NCBI GenBank assembly: GCA_016715825.1
Contig: JADJXO010000013.1
Location: forward strand, 335,001 to 399,000
Source of the DNA: Nitrospira sp.
Lineage (GTDB): Bacteria > Nitrospirota > Nitrospiria > Nitrospirales > Nitrospiraceae
Length of the DNA stretch: 64,000 bases
Reading direction: 5' to 3'
Under the pieces are notes generated by a model. The model was not told the DNA's origin, searched no databases, and worked only from the letters and a program-made list of their open reading frames with translations. Positions 34,725 to 44,076 of this stretch are shown one piece after another. Made by a program: the position numbers and the translations under genes. Position 1 is the first letter of the stretch, and each line of letters opens with the position of its first letter.

Positions 34725-34786
34725 GGGCCGACTGCTACCCTACTCCCATCGCAATCTCTCCAATCCCCTCTCGGCTCCGCCTCCTC

Positions 34787-34879
34787 AACTTCAAAGTACT
34801 GTTACTGGAAAAACCCGGCGGGGCGCCGAAAGCGCAATTCACGGAGAGCAACGGCTATCGGTGGTATTCGCAGAAGTAG
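34787..34879 (+). repeat. Methyltransferase 3'-end repeat, copy 3
   Basis: 93 bases that read in one frame FKVLLLEKPGGAPKAQF and TESNGYRWYSQK plus a TAG stop. It is closer in sequence to copy 1 than copy 2 is. No upstream part of the gene is present. It starts 62 bases after the PIN toxin stop. Confidence 0.85.
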
Positions 34880-34976
34880 ACAACTGCTATCGACATTCAG
34901 CTATAAGCTCTATTTAAACGAGACAACAGAGCTGATGGCTCCCTGCAGAGGCAATGTGTAATTCCAAGTCAGGCAT

Positions 34977-35901
34977 TCAACCATATATGCATTCTTCCAA
35001 CACCTGCCTGCTCTGGGCTACTAAAAGCCGATCAGAAAGAACACGCATCACCTTGTTGTGATTGGCAACTGTCCTTCGAGTCCAGACTCTTCCAGTGGTA
35101 ACAGGCACCAGCCGGTCTTCGAGTGTCGGCTCAGCTAAGACAATCAGAGAATGGGTCCTTGTATTTTTCTTATATTCAGGATGTCGCATAATTAAAAGAT
35201 ATTGCGAACTCAGCGGAAACAACACAACTGTTCCAAGAAGCCCAATACCCGCTTCTGCAGGGGGAAAACATGCCGCATTCCAGAGAGACACAGGACTGTC
35301 AGTTGTAATAAACGCCGCACCATCCTCCGCTTTTATTACTTCCCATTTCATCCGAGCAAACCAGGGATTGAGTTGCCCCATCATTGCCTTCAAATAGATA
35401 AATCCGGCAGACTTTTTCATCTCTAACCGAAATTTTCCCCCAAGAACATCTCTTGTTACATCAGTTGGGCCAAGAAGCAGAATTCGGTCCCTCATCAACC
35501 TTTTACCCATCTCGATCTGCCGAGGGGCTCTGATTCGCTGAAACTCCAAATACAGAAAAATTAGCAAAGACCTGGTCGTCAAGCTCCAAGGGTTGGTTTA
35601 TTAATCGATCTATGACTTTCGCTGCTGCATTCTCCAGTGACTCGCCAACATATTTTTCAAGAAGATCTTGATCTATACCAGGCGGTGCCCATTCCTGGCG
35701 GTAATAATGCCTTTGATGCATCACTTCTTTTGGTCGCTGTCTACGCCATTGGCTGGACTTTCGATCAAAGACATTTAGAAATCCATCAGGATCGACGAAT
35801 CGACCCAAATAAGAGACTGGCACGAAATGATTCTTCTTCCGAATATCGGCTTTGCACTTCAAATTATTCAATCTACCTCGGTTCATACTTGAGCGGCTCA
35901 C
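34977..35901 (-). CDS. DUF4238 protein, split by a frameshift
   Basis: The upstream frame (35901 to about 35555) carries the N-terminal motif KNHFVPVSYLGRFVDPDGFLNVFDRK; the downstream frame continues IFLYLEFQRIRAP and includes the family's FITTDSPVSLW motif and a C-terminal basic region. Together they give about 305 residues, normal for DUF4238. The break is near a run of five T in the coding sense (about 35558). The family is common in accessory regions and may have nuclease or defence roles, which is not established. It is the first gene after the third methyltransferase repeat. Confidence 0.75.
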
Positions 35902-35938
35902 CTAAAGGCGAGATTTCAGCGATATTCGGCTTGCATGA

Positions 35939-36781
35939 CTAACGAACATCCTGAGCACAACGAAATCCAAGAAGATATCGTTTCCCATAAGTTCTGGTGG
36001 CGTCTCCCAAGTGGGACGCGGAGGGCAAACCAAGCCCTGGTGTATGTGTATTACTAATCCATGATCCCCCTCGAAGTCTCTTTTCCTCAACCCACTCCCA
36101 TGCATTACCAGCCATATCGTAAAGGCCGTAGGGGCTTCGACCCGCAGCATAACTCGCAACTGGTTTAAGCTTCTCAGCATAGACATTACAAAACGCAAGA
36201 CAAAACTGACCACCATAGTTTGCAAGACTCTTACTGGGCTCCGAATTCCCCCAAGGATATATTCGGCCATCGGTACCGCGTGCTGCTTTTTCCCATTCCT
36301 TCTCGGTTGGGAGGCGCTTCCCGTAGTAATGACAATACTCATTAGCATCTGACCACTCGACACCAATGACGGGCTTGTCCCCATCAAACTCTGGCCTTAC
36401 ATCCCCCCAATGCTCTGGTTTGCTATGATTAGTCGCCTGCATGAATGAAGCATAGAGCTGGGTCGTTACCTCATTTTTGTCTATGTAGAAGGCGGGCAAC
36501 GAGATTGTGACGTTGTCGGTTCCAAAAAGGAATTCCCCTTCTGGTATGAAAACCATGGGCACATCCTCTTCGGTGTACCCAGGCAGATACACGTAACTTT
36601 TCGGGTCCCCTTGAGGCTTGTGAACTTTCTCCTCATCGACACGCCGCTTCTCAACCAATCTTTCCTGCCGTATTGCCTCCTCCCGCAACTGTCTCTCGCG
36701 TTCCCGCTCTCGTCCTAAACGCTCTCGCTTTGCACGCTCTTCTGCTTCCAGAATCCGTTCTCGCTCTTCTTCGCTCTGCAC
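35939..36781 (-). CDS. FGE-fold protein with charged N-terminal coiled coil
   Basis: 280 residues. The first 50 are a Glu/Arg-rich helix (EEERERILEAEERAKRERLGRERERERQLREE), then an FGE domain with MVFIPEGEFLFGTDN, SDANEYCHYYGKRLPTEKEWEKAARG, IYPWGN, SPYGLYDMAGNAWEWVEE and RLRGGSW. The start is a GTG that lies inside the upstream lipoprotein frame (66 bases before its stop). Probably the two were one secreted lipoprotein-FGE protein: the upstream frame ends in a YFACFRAKGYT segment that would lead naturally into this one after a frame change. Confidence 0.75.
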   Translation of the reverse strand: MQSEEERERILEAEERAKRERLGRERERERQLREEAIRQERLVEKRRVDEEKVHKPQGDPKSYVYLPGYTEEDVPMVFIPEGEFLFGTDNVTISLPAFYIDKNEVTTQLYASFMQATNHSKPEHWGDVRPEFDGDKPVIGVEWSDANEYCHYYGKRLPTEKEWEKAARGTDGRIYPWGNSEPSKSLANYGGQFCLAFCNVYAEKLKPVASYAAGRSPYGLYDMAGNAWEWVEEKRLRGGSWISNTHTPGLGLPSASHLGDATRTYGKRYLLGFRCAQDVR

Positions 36782-37041
36782 GTGTATCCTTTAGCCCTGA
36801 AACAGGCAAAATAAATATCCTTGTTTGTGGCCATTCCTCCAGCCGGCATTCCAGGAGTGGGAGTGATAAGCACGGGCTGTTGGGCTGCCTGTAGGCATTC
36901 AAAGTTATCTCGATCATATTGCTGCTGTGAAAAGTCTAGCTTAGAGAAATAGTACTGATTACTTCCGCAGCCACCGAGCGTCAACAACAGAGCAACTAGC
37001 AGGCTTCCAAAGCGCTTAATGTTTATAGTGTCCATCATCAT
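36715..37041 (-). CDS. Small lipoprotein, possibly the N-terminal part of the adjacent FGE protein
   Basis: 108 residues. Lipobox LTLGGCGSN near residue 24, then a conserved-looking region (KLDFSQQQYDRDNFECLQAAQQP, IYFACFRAKGY) typical of periplasmic lipoproteins that precede larger domains. Homology-like sequence ends about where the GTG of the FGE gene begins; the last 25 residues (RAKKSENGFWKQKSVQ) look like an out-of-frame reading of that gene. A single indel near 36780 would fuse the two. Alternatively they overlap as separate genes. Confidence 0.55.
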   Translation of the reverse strand: MMMDTINIKRFGSLLVALLLTLGGCGSNQYYFSKLDFSQQQYDRDNFECLQAAQQPVLITPTPGMPAGGMATNKDIYFACFRAKGYTCRAKKSENGFWKQKSVQSESV

Positions 37042-37142
37042 AACTCACCAAGCTCATTTTTATGCCATTTGATTTAGGCGAACGCACCGTTAGCGTTTCA
37101 TGAATTTTAAGTCCTCTGCCATACTGCGCCCAACTTATCAGC

Positions 37143-38093
37143 TTAGCGAATACGTCTTGCAAGATCGATCAGCACGCCTTCTCTCAGCCCCAAATCACTC
37201 ACCAGGCACTCCTGCTGACCCAGCGTCTCCATGATCGTACGGATGATAATTGAGCCAGCGGCGATGACTTCTTCGCGGTTTTTCTCCAGGCCCGGAAGGC
37301 CGACCCGTTCGGCTTTGGTTCTGTTGAGCAACGTCCGCTCCAAGTCGCAAATCATTTCCAGGTTCAGCTGGTAGTTATGGATGCGTGCGGGTTCGTAGGC
37401 CTGAAGCTTCTGAGCCATGGCGGCAAGGGATGTAATCGTACCTGCTGTGCCAACAAATGTCGCCCGTCGATAATTACCCAGTTCAGCAACAGCCGCTTTT
37501 GTTTCTCGCGTTACCCATTCCCGCGCCTGACAGACCTCCTCATCAGTCGGTGGGTCGTGATGCAGCATCCGCTCGCAGAGGCGGACGACTCCAATATCAA
37601 TTGACTGCACGATCGGCTTCCAACCTGGCCTGTCCAGAATAAATTCCGTGCTCCCGCCCCCGATGTCCAATGCCAGGATGTCCGTTACCCCAGTCGGCAG
37701 GCCTGAACGAATCCCGAGCAAGGTCCGCCGGGCTTCTTCGTCACCCGTAATGACTTCGACGTGAAACCCAGCCTCCCGCTTCACCCGTTCAAGAAACTCC
37801 TGGCGATTGCCCGCATCACGAACCGCGCTCGTCGCCACGACGGCAATAGCCTCAACATGATAGCCATTGATGACGTTGTGCCATTCTTGTAGGCAGGTAA
37901 TGGTCCGATCCATGGCGGCTGAACTCAATCGTTTGGTCTGATCAACCCCCTCGCCCAGCCGGAGAATGCGCCGTTCCGATTGAAGTTCTTTGAGAGGCTG
38001 GCCGGAGGTGAGGTCTGCGATTAGCAAGCGACAGGTGAGGGTGCCTATATCAATACCGGCAAATCGGCGCGTTAGCCGAGGCGGTTCGGTCAT
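37143..38093 (-). CDS. Ppx/GppA family exopolyphosphatase
   Basis: 316 residues, the short (two-domain) form. The actin-like ATPase motifs are FAGIDIGTLTCRLLIAD, the AVATSAVRDAGNR segment, ILALDIGGGSTEF and TFVGTAGTITSLAAM. It hydrolyses polyphosphate or pppGpp. The start overlaps the stop of the upstream coiled-coil gene (ATGA), so the two are coupled, and recG lies above that. Confidence 0.92.
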   Translation of the reverse strand: MTEPPRLTRRFAGIDIGTLTCRLLIADLTSGQPLKELQSERRILRLGEGVDQTKRLSSAAMDRTITCLQEWHNVINGYHVEAIAVVATSAVRDAGNRQEFLERVKREAGFHVEVITGDEEARRTLLGIRSGLPTGVTDILALDIGGGSTEFILDRPGWKPIVQSIDIGVVRLCERMLHHDPPTDEEVCQAREWVTRETKAAVAELGNYRRATFVGTAGTITSLAAMAQKLQAYEPARIHNYQLNLEMICDLERTLLNRTKAERVGLPGLEKNREEVIAAGSIIIRTIMETLGQQECLVSDLGLREGVLIDLARRIR

Positions 38094-38413
38094 TGCTCAA
38101 TCCGAATCTGGTTCATTTCCGTTTCTAGCTTTTTCTGCGACTCCTTGAGTCCATCAACCTGTTTGACGAGACGGACAATCTCGGCGTCGTACACCACCCG
38201 CTCCGCTGTTTCGCCCCGCTCCTTCATGTCGACGGCCCGCTCGCCGATATCTTTGTACAGATCGGAAAGTTGCTGTTCCAGTTTGCGAAGTTCCAACCGC
38301 ATGCGGAGCAATTCTGTCTCCTCCAGCGCACGCCCTGCCGCATGGACGGTCCCCAGGCGCAACGTCGCGATCCCAGCGCGCAAGTCATCTTTCAACCGCT
38401 GCAGGAAACCCAT
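38090..38413 (-). CDS. Coiled-coil protein of unknown function
   Basis: 107 residues, almost entirely helical with heptads (ELLRMRLELRKLEQQLSDLYKDIGERA and VKQVDGLKESQKKLETEMNQI). No membrane segment or cysteine cluster. Coupled to ppx by a four-base overlap; recG is 76 bases upstream. Small proteins of this type between recG and ppx are seen in related genomes by my recollection, but no function is known to me. Confidence 0.65.
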   Translation of the reverse strand: MGFLQRLKDDLRAGIATLRLGTVHAAGRALEETELLRMRLELRKLEQQLSDLYKDIGERAVDMKERGETAERVVYDAEIVRLVKQVDGLKESQKKLETEMNQIRIEQ

Positions 38414-38489
38414 ACGAACTCCTGACCAACAAGGTGACAGGTCTCAAGCTGACAAGCCGAAATTCCATCATGTCAGCCTGCCGGCGATT

Positions 38490-41069
38490 TTAACTGATTG
38501 CCCCCAGCTCCAGCTTTTTCTCCCACTTTCGGAGCATCGCCTCGCGCAACCCCTGATGAGCCTGATCTTTCAAGCCTGGATCAGATTTTAGGAGCGAAAA
38601 GGCTTCCTGCCTGGCCTGCTGCAACAGATCTCCGTCTCGCACCAGATTCGCCACACGAAACTCCGGCATGCCCCATTGGCGTAAGCCAAAAAATTCCCCT
38701 GGTCCTCTGATACGCAGATCCTCCTCAGCAATGACAAATCCATCATTCGATCGGACGAGTGCCTCCAACCGTTCTTTCGCTGAAGACATGGGCTCCTGAT
38801 CTTCCTGAAAGCGTTCTCCCCGCTGCGTCTTTCCCTGCCTCATATTCGCCGCCATCAGCAGGCAATACGATTGATGGGTGCTCCGCCCCACACGGCCACG
38901 TAATTGGTGGAGCTGCGCGAGACCGAATCGCTCAGCATGCTCGATCATGATGATGGTCGCATTCGGTACATCAACTCCAACCTCGACGACGGTCGTGGCC
39001 ACCAAGAGCTGGGTGGTTCCGGCCTTGAAGTCGGCCATCACGGCTTCCTTTTCCGCTGCCTTCATGCGTCCATGCAGGAGGCCGACACGGAATTCTGAAA
39101 ATTCTCCATTCTGTAACTGTTCGGCACCCTGGATCGCGGCTTGGAGGTCGGTCTTTTCCGATTCCTCCACGAGCGGATAAATGACATAGGCCTGCTTCTT
39201 GTTGCGCAGTTCATCACGGACGATTTGATAGGCCCGGCGCCGTTGTCCTTCATTGAAGAGAAAGGTGCGCACTGGCTTTCGGCCAGGCGGTAGCACATCG
39301 ATGACTGATACATCCAGGTCACCATACACCGTCATCGCCAGCGTTCGTGGAATTGGCGTGGCCGTCAATACGAGAACGTCCGGCTTATAGCCCTTGTCAA
39401 TCAGCGTCTTCCGCTGTAAAACCCCGAACTTGTGCTGCTCATCAACGACCGCCAAGCCTAAGCTCTTAAATTGAACATTGCGCTGAATAAGCGCGTGCGT
39501 ACCAATCGCCACCTGAATGTGACCGGTCGCCAGTTGTTCCATCTGTATTTTCTTCACCGACGCCTTGTCTCCACCGCGTACGAGGATTGCCTGCAACCCC
39601 AGGGCCTGGATTGTTCCAGAAAGGTTTCGGTAATGTTGTTCGGCAAGAATCTCTGTCGGTGCCATCAGCGCCGCCTGATAGCCTGATCCGCAGGCCATCA
39701 CGATGGCATGGAGCGCGACCGCCGTTTTTCCTGACCCCACGTCTCCTTGCACGAGGCGATTCATGGGCCGTGGCGAGATCATGTCTCGAAATATTTCACG
39801 AAGGACCACCTCCTGCGCCGTCGTCAGGCGAAATGGTAAGAGTTGACCAAGTTTTCCCAAGAGCGGGGTCCTGGGATTGAACCGCAACACCTTCGGTTCA
39901 TCGTGCACTGAGCGATATCTCGTTGCCAAGGCCAACTGCAGCAGCAGCAGTTCTTCAAATGCCAGCCGCCGATGCGCTGGAGTCTTCCCTCGCTCCAGAA
40001 GTTGAAGGTCGGTACCTGCCTTGGGGAAATGGGCATCTTGCAGCGCTTCATGAATCGGGATCAATCGTTGCCGCGCCCGAAGGGGAACCGGCAAATGATC
40101 GTGGAGATCGAGCCCATGCTCCATCAAGAGATTCCTCACCAATACCCGCATCTGACGAGACGTCCACCCTTTGGTCTCATGATAAATAGGCACAATACGC
40201 CCGACATGGAGCGTCGATTCGTGACCTTCTCCAAGAATCTCATACTGCGCCACATCCATCCTTGGCACCATCCACCCCTGACGACCGGCGATCACGCGCC
40301 CGCTCAACATGATACGAGTCCCTACCGACAGCACCTCCTCTAAATATGGTTGGTTAAAAAAGACGACCTGCATCCGCCCAGATTGATCTTCGACACCAAG
40401 TTCCAGCACACTCAATCGACGATTCTTGGCCCGTTTGACCTCAGACTTCCCAATCGTCCCACAGATTGACGCAACCATGCCTGGCACGAGATTCCCGATC
40501 GGTGTCATCACGGACCGATCTTCATAGCGCCAGGGCATGGTCAAGAGCGCATCTTCCACGGTTTCGATACGCAATCGTTGCAGGATGGTGGTGCGCTTTG
40601 GCCCAACCCCTTTGACGAACCGTACCAAACAATTCCAGAGAGGCGGTCGCCCCACGGTCTTCACGTCGGAATCGCGGAGAGACGGTGCAGACGCCCCCTG
40701 GGGATGGAGGGGCTGTTGCTGAGCAACCGTTCGAAGCGCGTCGATGTGCGCCACAGCCGCCTGTAATCGTCGACGTTGCTCCTCAACTGAAAGCGTCGGC
40801 TCGAAATCCACGAAGAGGTCACGTAGCGAAAGCAGGCGAGCCTCTATGGCTTTTGGATAGGTTGTTTGTTGGAGAGCAGACAAGACTTGCGCGGAGATAA
40901 ACGCGTTGAGATTCGTGACGGCCTTCAGATGAGCACACCCATCTCGGCTCGCAAACTCAATGGGACGGGCGATACGGTCCACCCACTCCTGAAGCGACAG
41001 ATGCATATTCGATTCAACGGGAGCCGACATACGATGGAAGATCGTAGCACAGCCTCCAAGAGCGCTCAA
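38490..41069 (-). CDS. recG: ATP-dependent DNA helicase RecG
   Basis: 859 residues; an ATG at 41030 may be the real start. An N-terminal extension of about 150 residues, longer than the E. coli enzyme, precedes the wedge domain (from about FVKGVGPKRTTILQRL). Helicase motifs: VQGDVGSGKTAVAL, VDEQHKFGV, LTATPIPRTLAMTVYGDLD, and QLRGRVGRSTHQSYCLLM. It remodels stalled replication forks and Holliday junctions. Upstream of the coiled-coil and ppx genes in the same direction. Confidence 0.95.
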   Translation of the reverse strand: MSALGGCATIFHRMSAPVESNMHLSLQEWVDRIARPIEFASRDGCAHLKAVTNLNAFISAQVLSALQQTTYPKAIEARLLSLRDLFVDFEPTLSVEEQRRRLQAAVAHIDALRTVAQQQPLHPQGASAPSLRDSDVKTVGRPPLWNCLVRFVKGVGPKRTTILQRLRIETVEDALLTMPWRYEDRSVMTPIGNLVPGMVASICGTIGKSEVKRAKNRRLSVLELGVEDQSGRMQVVFFNQPYLEEVLSVGTRIMLSGRVIAGRQGWMVPRMDVAQYEILGEGHESTLHVGRIVPIYHETKGWTSRQMRVLVRNLLMEHGLDLHDHLPVPLRARQRLIPIHEALQDAHFPKAGTDLQLLERGKTPAHRRLAFEELLLLQLALATRYRSVHDEPKVLRFNPRTPLLGKLGQLLPFRLTTAQEVVLREIFRDMISPRPMNRLVQGDVGSGKTAVALHAIVMACGSGYQAALMAPTEILAEQHYRNLSGTIQALGLQAILVRGGDKASVKKIQMEQLATGHIQVAIGTHALIQRNVQFKSLGLAVVDEQHKFGVLQRKTLIDKGYKPDVLVLTATPIPRTLAMTVYGDLDVSVIDVLPPGRKPVRTFLFNEGQRRRAYQIVRDELRNKKQAYVIYPLVEESEKTDLQAAIQGAEQLQNGEFSEFRVGLLHGRMKAAEKEAVMADFKAGTTQLLVATTVVEVGVDVPNATIIMIEHAERFGLAQLHQLRGRVGRSTHQSYCLLMAANMRQGKTQRGERFQEDQEPMSSAKERLEALVRSNDGFVIAEEDLRIRGPGEFFGLRQWGMPEFRVANLVRDGDLLQQARQEAFSLLKSDPGLKDQAHQGLREAMLRKWEKKLELGAIS

Positions 41070-41164
41070 TGAGCCCTATGAATCCTAGGCCATGATCTCC
41101 TGGCGGATTTTGTACGTTTACTTGGTCACCGTTTCTTCGGATGCTACACTCAGCACTACTACGC

Positions 41165-42580
41165 ATGTACCGCCGCAATATCACCCATATCTTGATCCCC
41201 CTCGGACTTGGACTAGCGGTGTTAGTCAGCTACAACCTCTTTTTGAGATCGCCCTCGCCTCCATCGTCCGCTCAACTCACGGATACCATCGAACCTGTCG
41301 CGCCACCTCCGTCGCCACCTCCGCATAGATCACCTGAGATCGATTCGAAACATGCTCGTTCACTCGACCAAAGCACAATCCCGTCCACCCCGCATGAGGC
41401 GCTGCTGGAAGCCATTCGTGATGAGATTGAAAAGCATGATCTGGCGTCGGCTGAGAGCAAGCTGAAAGAGCTTCCTCCTGAAGTTTTATCGAGCAGCACC
41501 ACTCGCCCTTTCGTGGCAATTCTGTGGAACAACCTCGGCTTGCAACAGGAACGGCTCCACGGGACGCGGGCATCTCTCAATGCGTTCAAGAAAGCGGCTG
41601 AACTCGACGACTCGAACCCCGTCATCCTCATGAACCTCGCCCACACCTACTGGGAACAGCGGGATCGTGCGCTCAATGCCGAGTTCCTCTCGAAACTGAT
41701 ACGGATCGCCCCGCAAGAACCCTTTCCACACTTGGCCATGGCTGACTTAATGCAAGAACAGGACAACTTGACGGAAGCCGCGAAGCACTTGGCTCAAGCC
41801 ACCGATCGAGCCAGGCAAGATCCGGCGCTTCAGTCCTATCTAGCCGCTGTGACGGCCAAGATTCAGCGCACGCACTCAGTCGAATCCCAAATGACTGCGC
41901 GAAGCAGTACCCATTTCGTGGTCAAGTTTGATGGCGAGGAAGACCAGGGTATTTGGACTTCAGTGCTTGAAATTCTTGAAGAAGCCTATCGAGACATCGG
42001 ACAGAAGTTCGGACATTTCCCCTCAAAGTCCATCATAGTTGTCCTCCACACCAACAATTCATTTCAAGGGGCGACCGGAAGCCCCGCGTGGGCTGATGGC
42101 CTCTATGACCCTTCGCTTGGTCGCATTCAAATCCCTACTCAAGGAGCAACGACGGATAGTAAGTGGCTCACCAGCGTACTACGCCATGAGTATGTCCATG
42201 CGCTCCTTCACGATCGTTTAGGAACAAACATTGGGGCCCTACCGACTTGGCTCAACGAGGGTCTCGCCATGCAATGGGCCGGAGATACGTGGCCGGAGCT
42301 TGACCAAGCCATGCAAGACGAGATCAGCGTGATTCCTTTGACCTCCCTGGAAGGCTCCTGGGGGTCATTACCGGCCGGCACGTCGACCGTGGCGTATTTG
42401 GAGGCTAATTCAGCGACCCATTACATGATCGAGCGATGGGGGTTGGCCCGCGTCGATGAATTGCTGAGTGCATTCGAAGCAAAATCATCTGTGGCCGCAG
42501 CCTTTCAAAACGTGCTGCTTATCTCCTACGAGGAGTTCCAACGCCAGTGGATCGAAAGCTTCGAACAGAATCGTTCATAA
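41165..42580 (+). CDS. Membrane-anchored TPR protein with zinc peptidase (peptidase_MA-like) domain
   Basis: 471 residues from the ATG at 41165. One membrane helix (about 8-28) and a Pro-rich linker are followed by TPR-like helices (about 110-240) and a gluzincin domain. The active site LRHEYVHALLHD near residue 340 and the third ligand Glu in PTWLNEGLAMQW near 370 are intact. The catalytic domain should face the periplasm. The substrate is unknown. Stands alone on the plus strand, divergent from recG. Confidence 0.8.
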   Translation: MYRRNITHILIPLGLGLAVLVSYNLFLRSPSPPSSAQLTDTIEPVAPPPSPPPHRSPEIDSKHARSLDQSTIPSTPHEALLEAIRDEIEKHDLASAESKLKELPPEVLSSSTTRPFVAILWNNLGLQQERLHGTRASLNAFKKAAELDDSNPVILMNLAHTYWEQRDRALNAEFLSKLIRIAPQEPFPHLAMADLMQEQDNLTEAAKHLAQATDRARQDPALQSYLAAVTAKIQRTHSVESQMTARSSTHFVVKFDGEEDQGIWTSVLEILEEAYRDIGQKFGHFPSKSIIVVLHTNNSFQGATGSPAWADGLYDPSLGRIQIPTQGATTDSKWLTSVLRHEYVHALLHDRLGTNIGALPTWLNEGLAMQWAGDTWPELDQAMQDEISVIPLTSLEGSWGSLPAGTSTVAYLEANSATHYMIERWGLARVDELLSAFEAKSSVAAAFQNVLLISYEEFQRQWIESFEQNRS

Positions 42581-42630
42581 CGTCGCGGCCCTTCATTTCA
42601 AGCTCCTTGAGGATGGATACCGATTAAGAA

Positions 42631-43500
42631 TTAGATCAACTCCGCAGGAGTCTCATCGTCAGGAGATTGTCTTGGCCAGGCAGGAAGTATCGCGGCACGA
42701 TCACCCGACGACTCCGTTGCTCCTTCATCCGATTCTACTTGAGATAATAGATCCTCCCAGAGAACTCTCTCTCCATTGGGATCAAACATACGAATTCGGA
42801 ATTCAAAAGTATGGGAACTTCCCGTTGAAATTTCAGCCGGTTGAATGGACTGTCCCATGATCGGCTGGACCTTCGGCATTTTCGCATGCATGGTTGTAAA
42901 CTCATCTTCCCAGACGGACAAGCCAGAAGCTGCATCAACTGCGCGGAGCAGGAAAACGGGTTGATCGGCAATTGATTGTACCGCCTGTGTCTTCACCGCA
43001 ATAGCACGCCCAGGCATGCTAACTGACACCTGCAATTCTTTCTTACTGTCTGGCTGCACGAGATTAAGTCGCCCCTCCCATTGAAATGCTCCGGTCTTTG
43101 CATCATAGACTCGCAGCATGAAATTGGACAGATCGGTGGCACCCGAACCCACACCACCGGCAAAAATCCGAGGACCGGGAGTTGTTTCCCCACTACCATT
43201 TTCTTTTACGGCTAGTTCATAGACTTCGTCGGACAAGGTGGCTCCTGATTCTGCGTCATATACTTTTACAGAGATTATAGAAGCCGAACCAATTTGGTAC
43301 CCGAACCCTGCCGCCACGATCCTCCGATCTTCGGTAGGTTCTTCGCCCCATGCGAGACTACTGAAACACAAAAGACAGAATCCGACTACCATGGACCACG
43401 CCATGATGGCCAAACGGGCTTGGCACGACCAATCCCACGTTCGATCCCTATCCTGCCCTGGAACGAGACAACTCGGTGGTACACGCAAGGTATTCAACAT
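42631..43500 (-). CDS. Secreted protein with four VYDA-type beta repeats, unknown function
   Basis: 289 residues. The start at 43500 follows AGGAGG with a 5-base gap, so the long N-region (about 32 residues) before the hydrophobic signal segment is real. The mature part contains repeated motifs of about 45-55 residues: VKVYDAESGATL, LRVYDAKTGAFQWEG, LRAVDAASGLSVWED and IRMFDPNGERVLWED. The repeats resemble single strands of a beta-propeller or PQQ-like blade. I do not recognise the family. No operon partner. Confidence 0.6.
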   Translation of the reverse strand: MLNTLRVPPSCLVPGQDRDRTWDWSCQARLAIMAWSMVVGFCLLCFSSLAWGEEPTEDRRIVAAGFGYQIGSASIISVKVYDAESGATLSDEVYELAVKENGSGETTPGPRIFAGGVGSGATDLSNFMLRVYDAKTGAFQWEGRLNLVQPDSKKELQVSVSMPGRAIAVKTQAVQSIADQPVFLLRAVDAASGLSVWEDEFTTMHAKMPKVQPIMGQSIQPAEISTGSSHTFEFRIRMFDPNGERVLWEDLLSQVESDEGATESSGDRAAILPAWPRQSPDDETPAELI

Positions 43501-43609
43501 GTATCCTCCTTCTAAAGTGAGGGCATTCTGGAGGAGGGCACGTTGCCGGTAAATTCCTCGCTGTAGGAATGGTCCCCTCCAAAGAGGGGCCTCTGACTGA
43601 AACTGAGGA

Positions 43610-44041
43610 TTACACTGGTGGGCTTTGTCTCACTGCCTTGGTTTTACCAAACCATCGATACCGATGACGGGCAATGATCCTATAACCGCGTTCCGCTAGA
43701 TCCCCTGCGAATGGCCACCGTAATATCCACCGCACAACTTTCCCCCACTGAGGTGTGGAAGAGATGGGGGAAAAGCTTGCGACCTTCCAAGACTTCCCCT
43801 GAAGGACCGACCAGGAATGCTGTTTCAGCGCGATCTGGACGATAATCCCGTTCCAAGGCCTTTAGGCCTCTTCGCTCTGATACACAACAACCTGCAGCCT
43901 CTCACCGGCCAGTCCAGGTCCCGCCCGCTCGAACTTCGATTTGATGGACACGCAAAGCTGGCACTCCGCGTCATAGACCAAACGGTAGGGTTGTTGAGCG
44001 AATTGATTCTGACTCTGCCTGTCTTTTGTCCAGTCAGCCAT
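43610..44041 (-). pseudogene. DUF393 (DCC thiol-disulfide) protein with frameshifts
   Basis: Three frames are needed to read it. The first (from the ATG at about 44041) has the redox motif LVYDAECQLC; the second continues KALERDYRPDRAETAFLVGPSGEVLEG; the third ends VRWILRWPFAGDLAERGYRIIARHRYRWFG, all in DUF393 order. Frame changes occur near 43862 and 43750. DUF393 proteins are thioredoxin-fold oxidoreductases of unknown partner. With two breaks and no essential role it may be truly decaying, though the window has many indels elsewhere. Confidence 0.65.
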
Positions 44042-44076
44042 TGCCGACGTTCTGATTGTCAGGCTATAGTCCTGGG

